DNA from: Nothophaeocryptopus gaeumannii
Lineage: Eukaryota; Ascomycota; Dothideomycetes; Mycosphaerellales; Mycosphaerellaceae
Direction: 5' to 3'
Length of the DNA stretch: 64,000 nt
Assembly: GCA_031771865.1 (NCBI GenBank)
Contig: JASISA010000029.1
Coordinates: forward strand, 248,001 to 312,000
Part shown: piece after piece, positions 62,557 through 64,000 of the stretch
How the letters are laid out: each line of letters opens with the position of its first letter
Numbering within the stretch: position 1 is the stretch's first letter
Translations under genes and position numbers: made by a program
The notes under the pieces: generated by a model
Database searches by the model: none
Told to the model about the DNA's origin: nothing
What the model saw: only the letters and a program-made list of their open reading frames with translations

Positions 62557-64000
62557 GGTGGCGGTCGCTGGCGGTGTCGGTGTCGATGCGGTGATGTTGA
62601 GTGCGCCGGCGGGCCCGGAGGCTCTTGAGCGAATGTGGGCGTCGTCAGCGCGCGACGAGCGAGGTGCGCCGGCGGGCCCGGACCGGTATTATTAGAGGTG
62701 ATGGGTGGTGGTAGGTGCCCGTTGCGGCCGGTATGGAGTCGAAGTTGCCGAGTCAGACAAAGCGAAAGACGGTAGGAAAGAGGAAGAGAGGTCGTTCGGT
62801 CGGCGGGTGTTGCGAGGCAGGGAGTAGTATGGATGGTGCGTTGCGATGCTGCGCTGCGTGGCGGAAGGAGTTGGTTGGCCCAGTGCTTCCCGCCAGCCGC
62901 TCCGCTCTTCCACACTTCTGGCGATCTAGCAGCCGGATGACGCGGAGACTGTTTCGCCGCCTCTGAGAAGAAGCTGCAACTCGACACGCGATCGTGCACG
63001 CGCTCTTGCACGGGGAAACGAATGACAGTGGTGAGGTCGAAGCTGGTGGTGATGATGGGTGATGGTGATGGCGGAGGACAAGGCTGAAAGTGTCTGCTCC
63101 CTGGGTGAGTACAGTAGTGGCTACGAGGGTCTAGTGTGGTGAGCGGCTTCGAGGCTGTGCAGCTTCAGCCGGAATTGAAGAGTCGTGTTCGCGTCGCTGA
63201 TTCGCTCTGGGCCCTTTCTCCGTCAAGTGACCGCGCACTCGCCATTGGTCGAGAGCGCACAAGAGCTGCAGATCCGTACAGACACACAGATTCCTGCGGC
63301 ACACGGAGACTGGGGATGACCGGCAGCGTGGATCTCCTAATGGTTCCTCAAGTAGGTACTGGAGTACGGGAGTGGTGTTGGTGGTAATGGTGTTGCTGAT
63401 AGTTGTGGTGATGATGGAAGAATGGAAGAAGAATGCCGGGTCGACAACGGCTCTCGGAATATCGACGGTGACGACGTGTGGTCCAAGCTGTAACTGCTGC
63501 ACCTCGAGTTTCTTGGTTCGTAGGTGGCGTTCGCACGACGGCAGACTCAGACTCAGGCAGGCAAGCAGGGTGACCGCGAGACAACAGCGAATTGTGTGGT
63601 CATGTGACCTCCGCAGGTGAAACAATGCAAATGCTCGTGTGGAGAGTCAAGCATTGCTTGGCCTCACCACGACGCGCAAGCTGTCAGCACCTCGCTCCCA
63701 TCACTCCTCACCCAGCATGACTACTGACGAAGGAGTCGGGTTCAGAACTACGCTGATGGCGTGCCGTTGCAGCATCACCCGTCTATTCAGCCTCTCTGTG
63801 CGACTGCTGCTCCTACCTCTTCACTACCAGTCCTAGAGATGGCGATGCTATTGCGAGCGCTATAAGGTAACTGCAGAATTGGACATATCACAGCAAACAG
63901 GGAACATTATTCACGACGTGAGACCAGGACAGAGCACGCGCGTGAAGCAGACCCTTGAAAAGAATCATCGTCGTACCTGTTTCACGAATGCGAGGATCAA
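62557..64000. other. right-edge stretch, FLC promoter and beyond
   Basis: The first few hundred bases are the promoter of the FLC-like gene, with GGTGTCGGTG and TGGTGGT-type simple repeats (also near 63360-63420). Short frames on both strands show no domain. A gene may start beyond the window, but I see no partial one. Confidence 0.4.

Overview
The window looks like a nuclear contig from a filamentous ascomycete, most likely a Dothideomycete of the Capnodiales/Mycosphaerellales type. That placement is an inference. It rests on genes interrupted by short GT-AG introns (mostly 47-80 nt), a mean spacing of roughly 2-3 kb per gene, fungal-specific families, and a Tad-like LINE carrying many TAG stops of the kind made by repeat-induced point mutation. 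I found no tRNA, rRNA or CRISPR array.

Left part (0.9-21.1 kb), mostly housekeeping genes on both strands: a four-exon orphan gene with a duplicated exon-intron unit; a KES1-type oxysterol-binding protein; the RNA polymerase II CTD phosphatase SSU72; a class I CPD photolyase; an acidic BTB-like protein; a small orphan; an NAD(P)-dependent aldehyde dehydrogenase; an orphan with a zinc-finger-like Cys/His cluster; a secreted or membrane Kelch protein with six exons; and a stand-alone eukaryotic protein with the 3'-phosphoesterase fold of bacterial LigD.

Middle accessory part (21.1-30.2 kb): a local family of minus-strand RING-finger membrane proteins. Two copies (22.5-23.1 and 24.6-25.3 kb) keep all eight zinc ligands. 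Two others (21.2-22.0 and 23.8-24.5 kb) have lost ligands and carry stops or frame breaks. A 2EXR/F-box-like gene with one in-frame TGA, an orphan minus-strand gene and unresolved membrane-protein fragments share this zone.

Centre: a large SNF2 ATPase with an internal RING and a SUMO-interaction-like motif (ULS1 type, 30.6-34.5 kb), then a five-exon kinase-like gene (36.1-38.9 kb). Just 5' of the kinase gene sits a nested transposon, 39.0-46.4 kb: a Tad-like LINE flanked by a 14-bp target duplication and split by a 2218-bp hAT element with its own 8-bp duplication and near-perfect terminal inverted repeats. The LINE has displaced everything that was upstream of the kinase gene by 7.4 kb.

Right part (47-62.6 kb), housekeeping again: D-aminoacyl-tRNA deacylase; CCR4-NOT subunit NOT3/5; a two-finger C2H2 protein; an orphan helical protein; proteasome subunit alpha-1 (SCL1) with a likely GC-AG first intron; a WKF-domain nucleolar-type protein; and an FLC/TRP-like membrane protein. 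Several genes here begin with coding exons of only 7-36 nt. The gene set is not an operon or one pathway; neighbours are mostly functionally unrelated.
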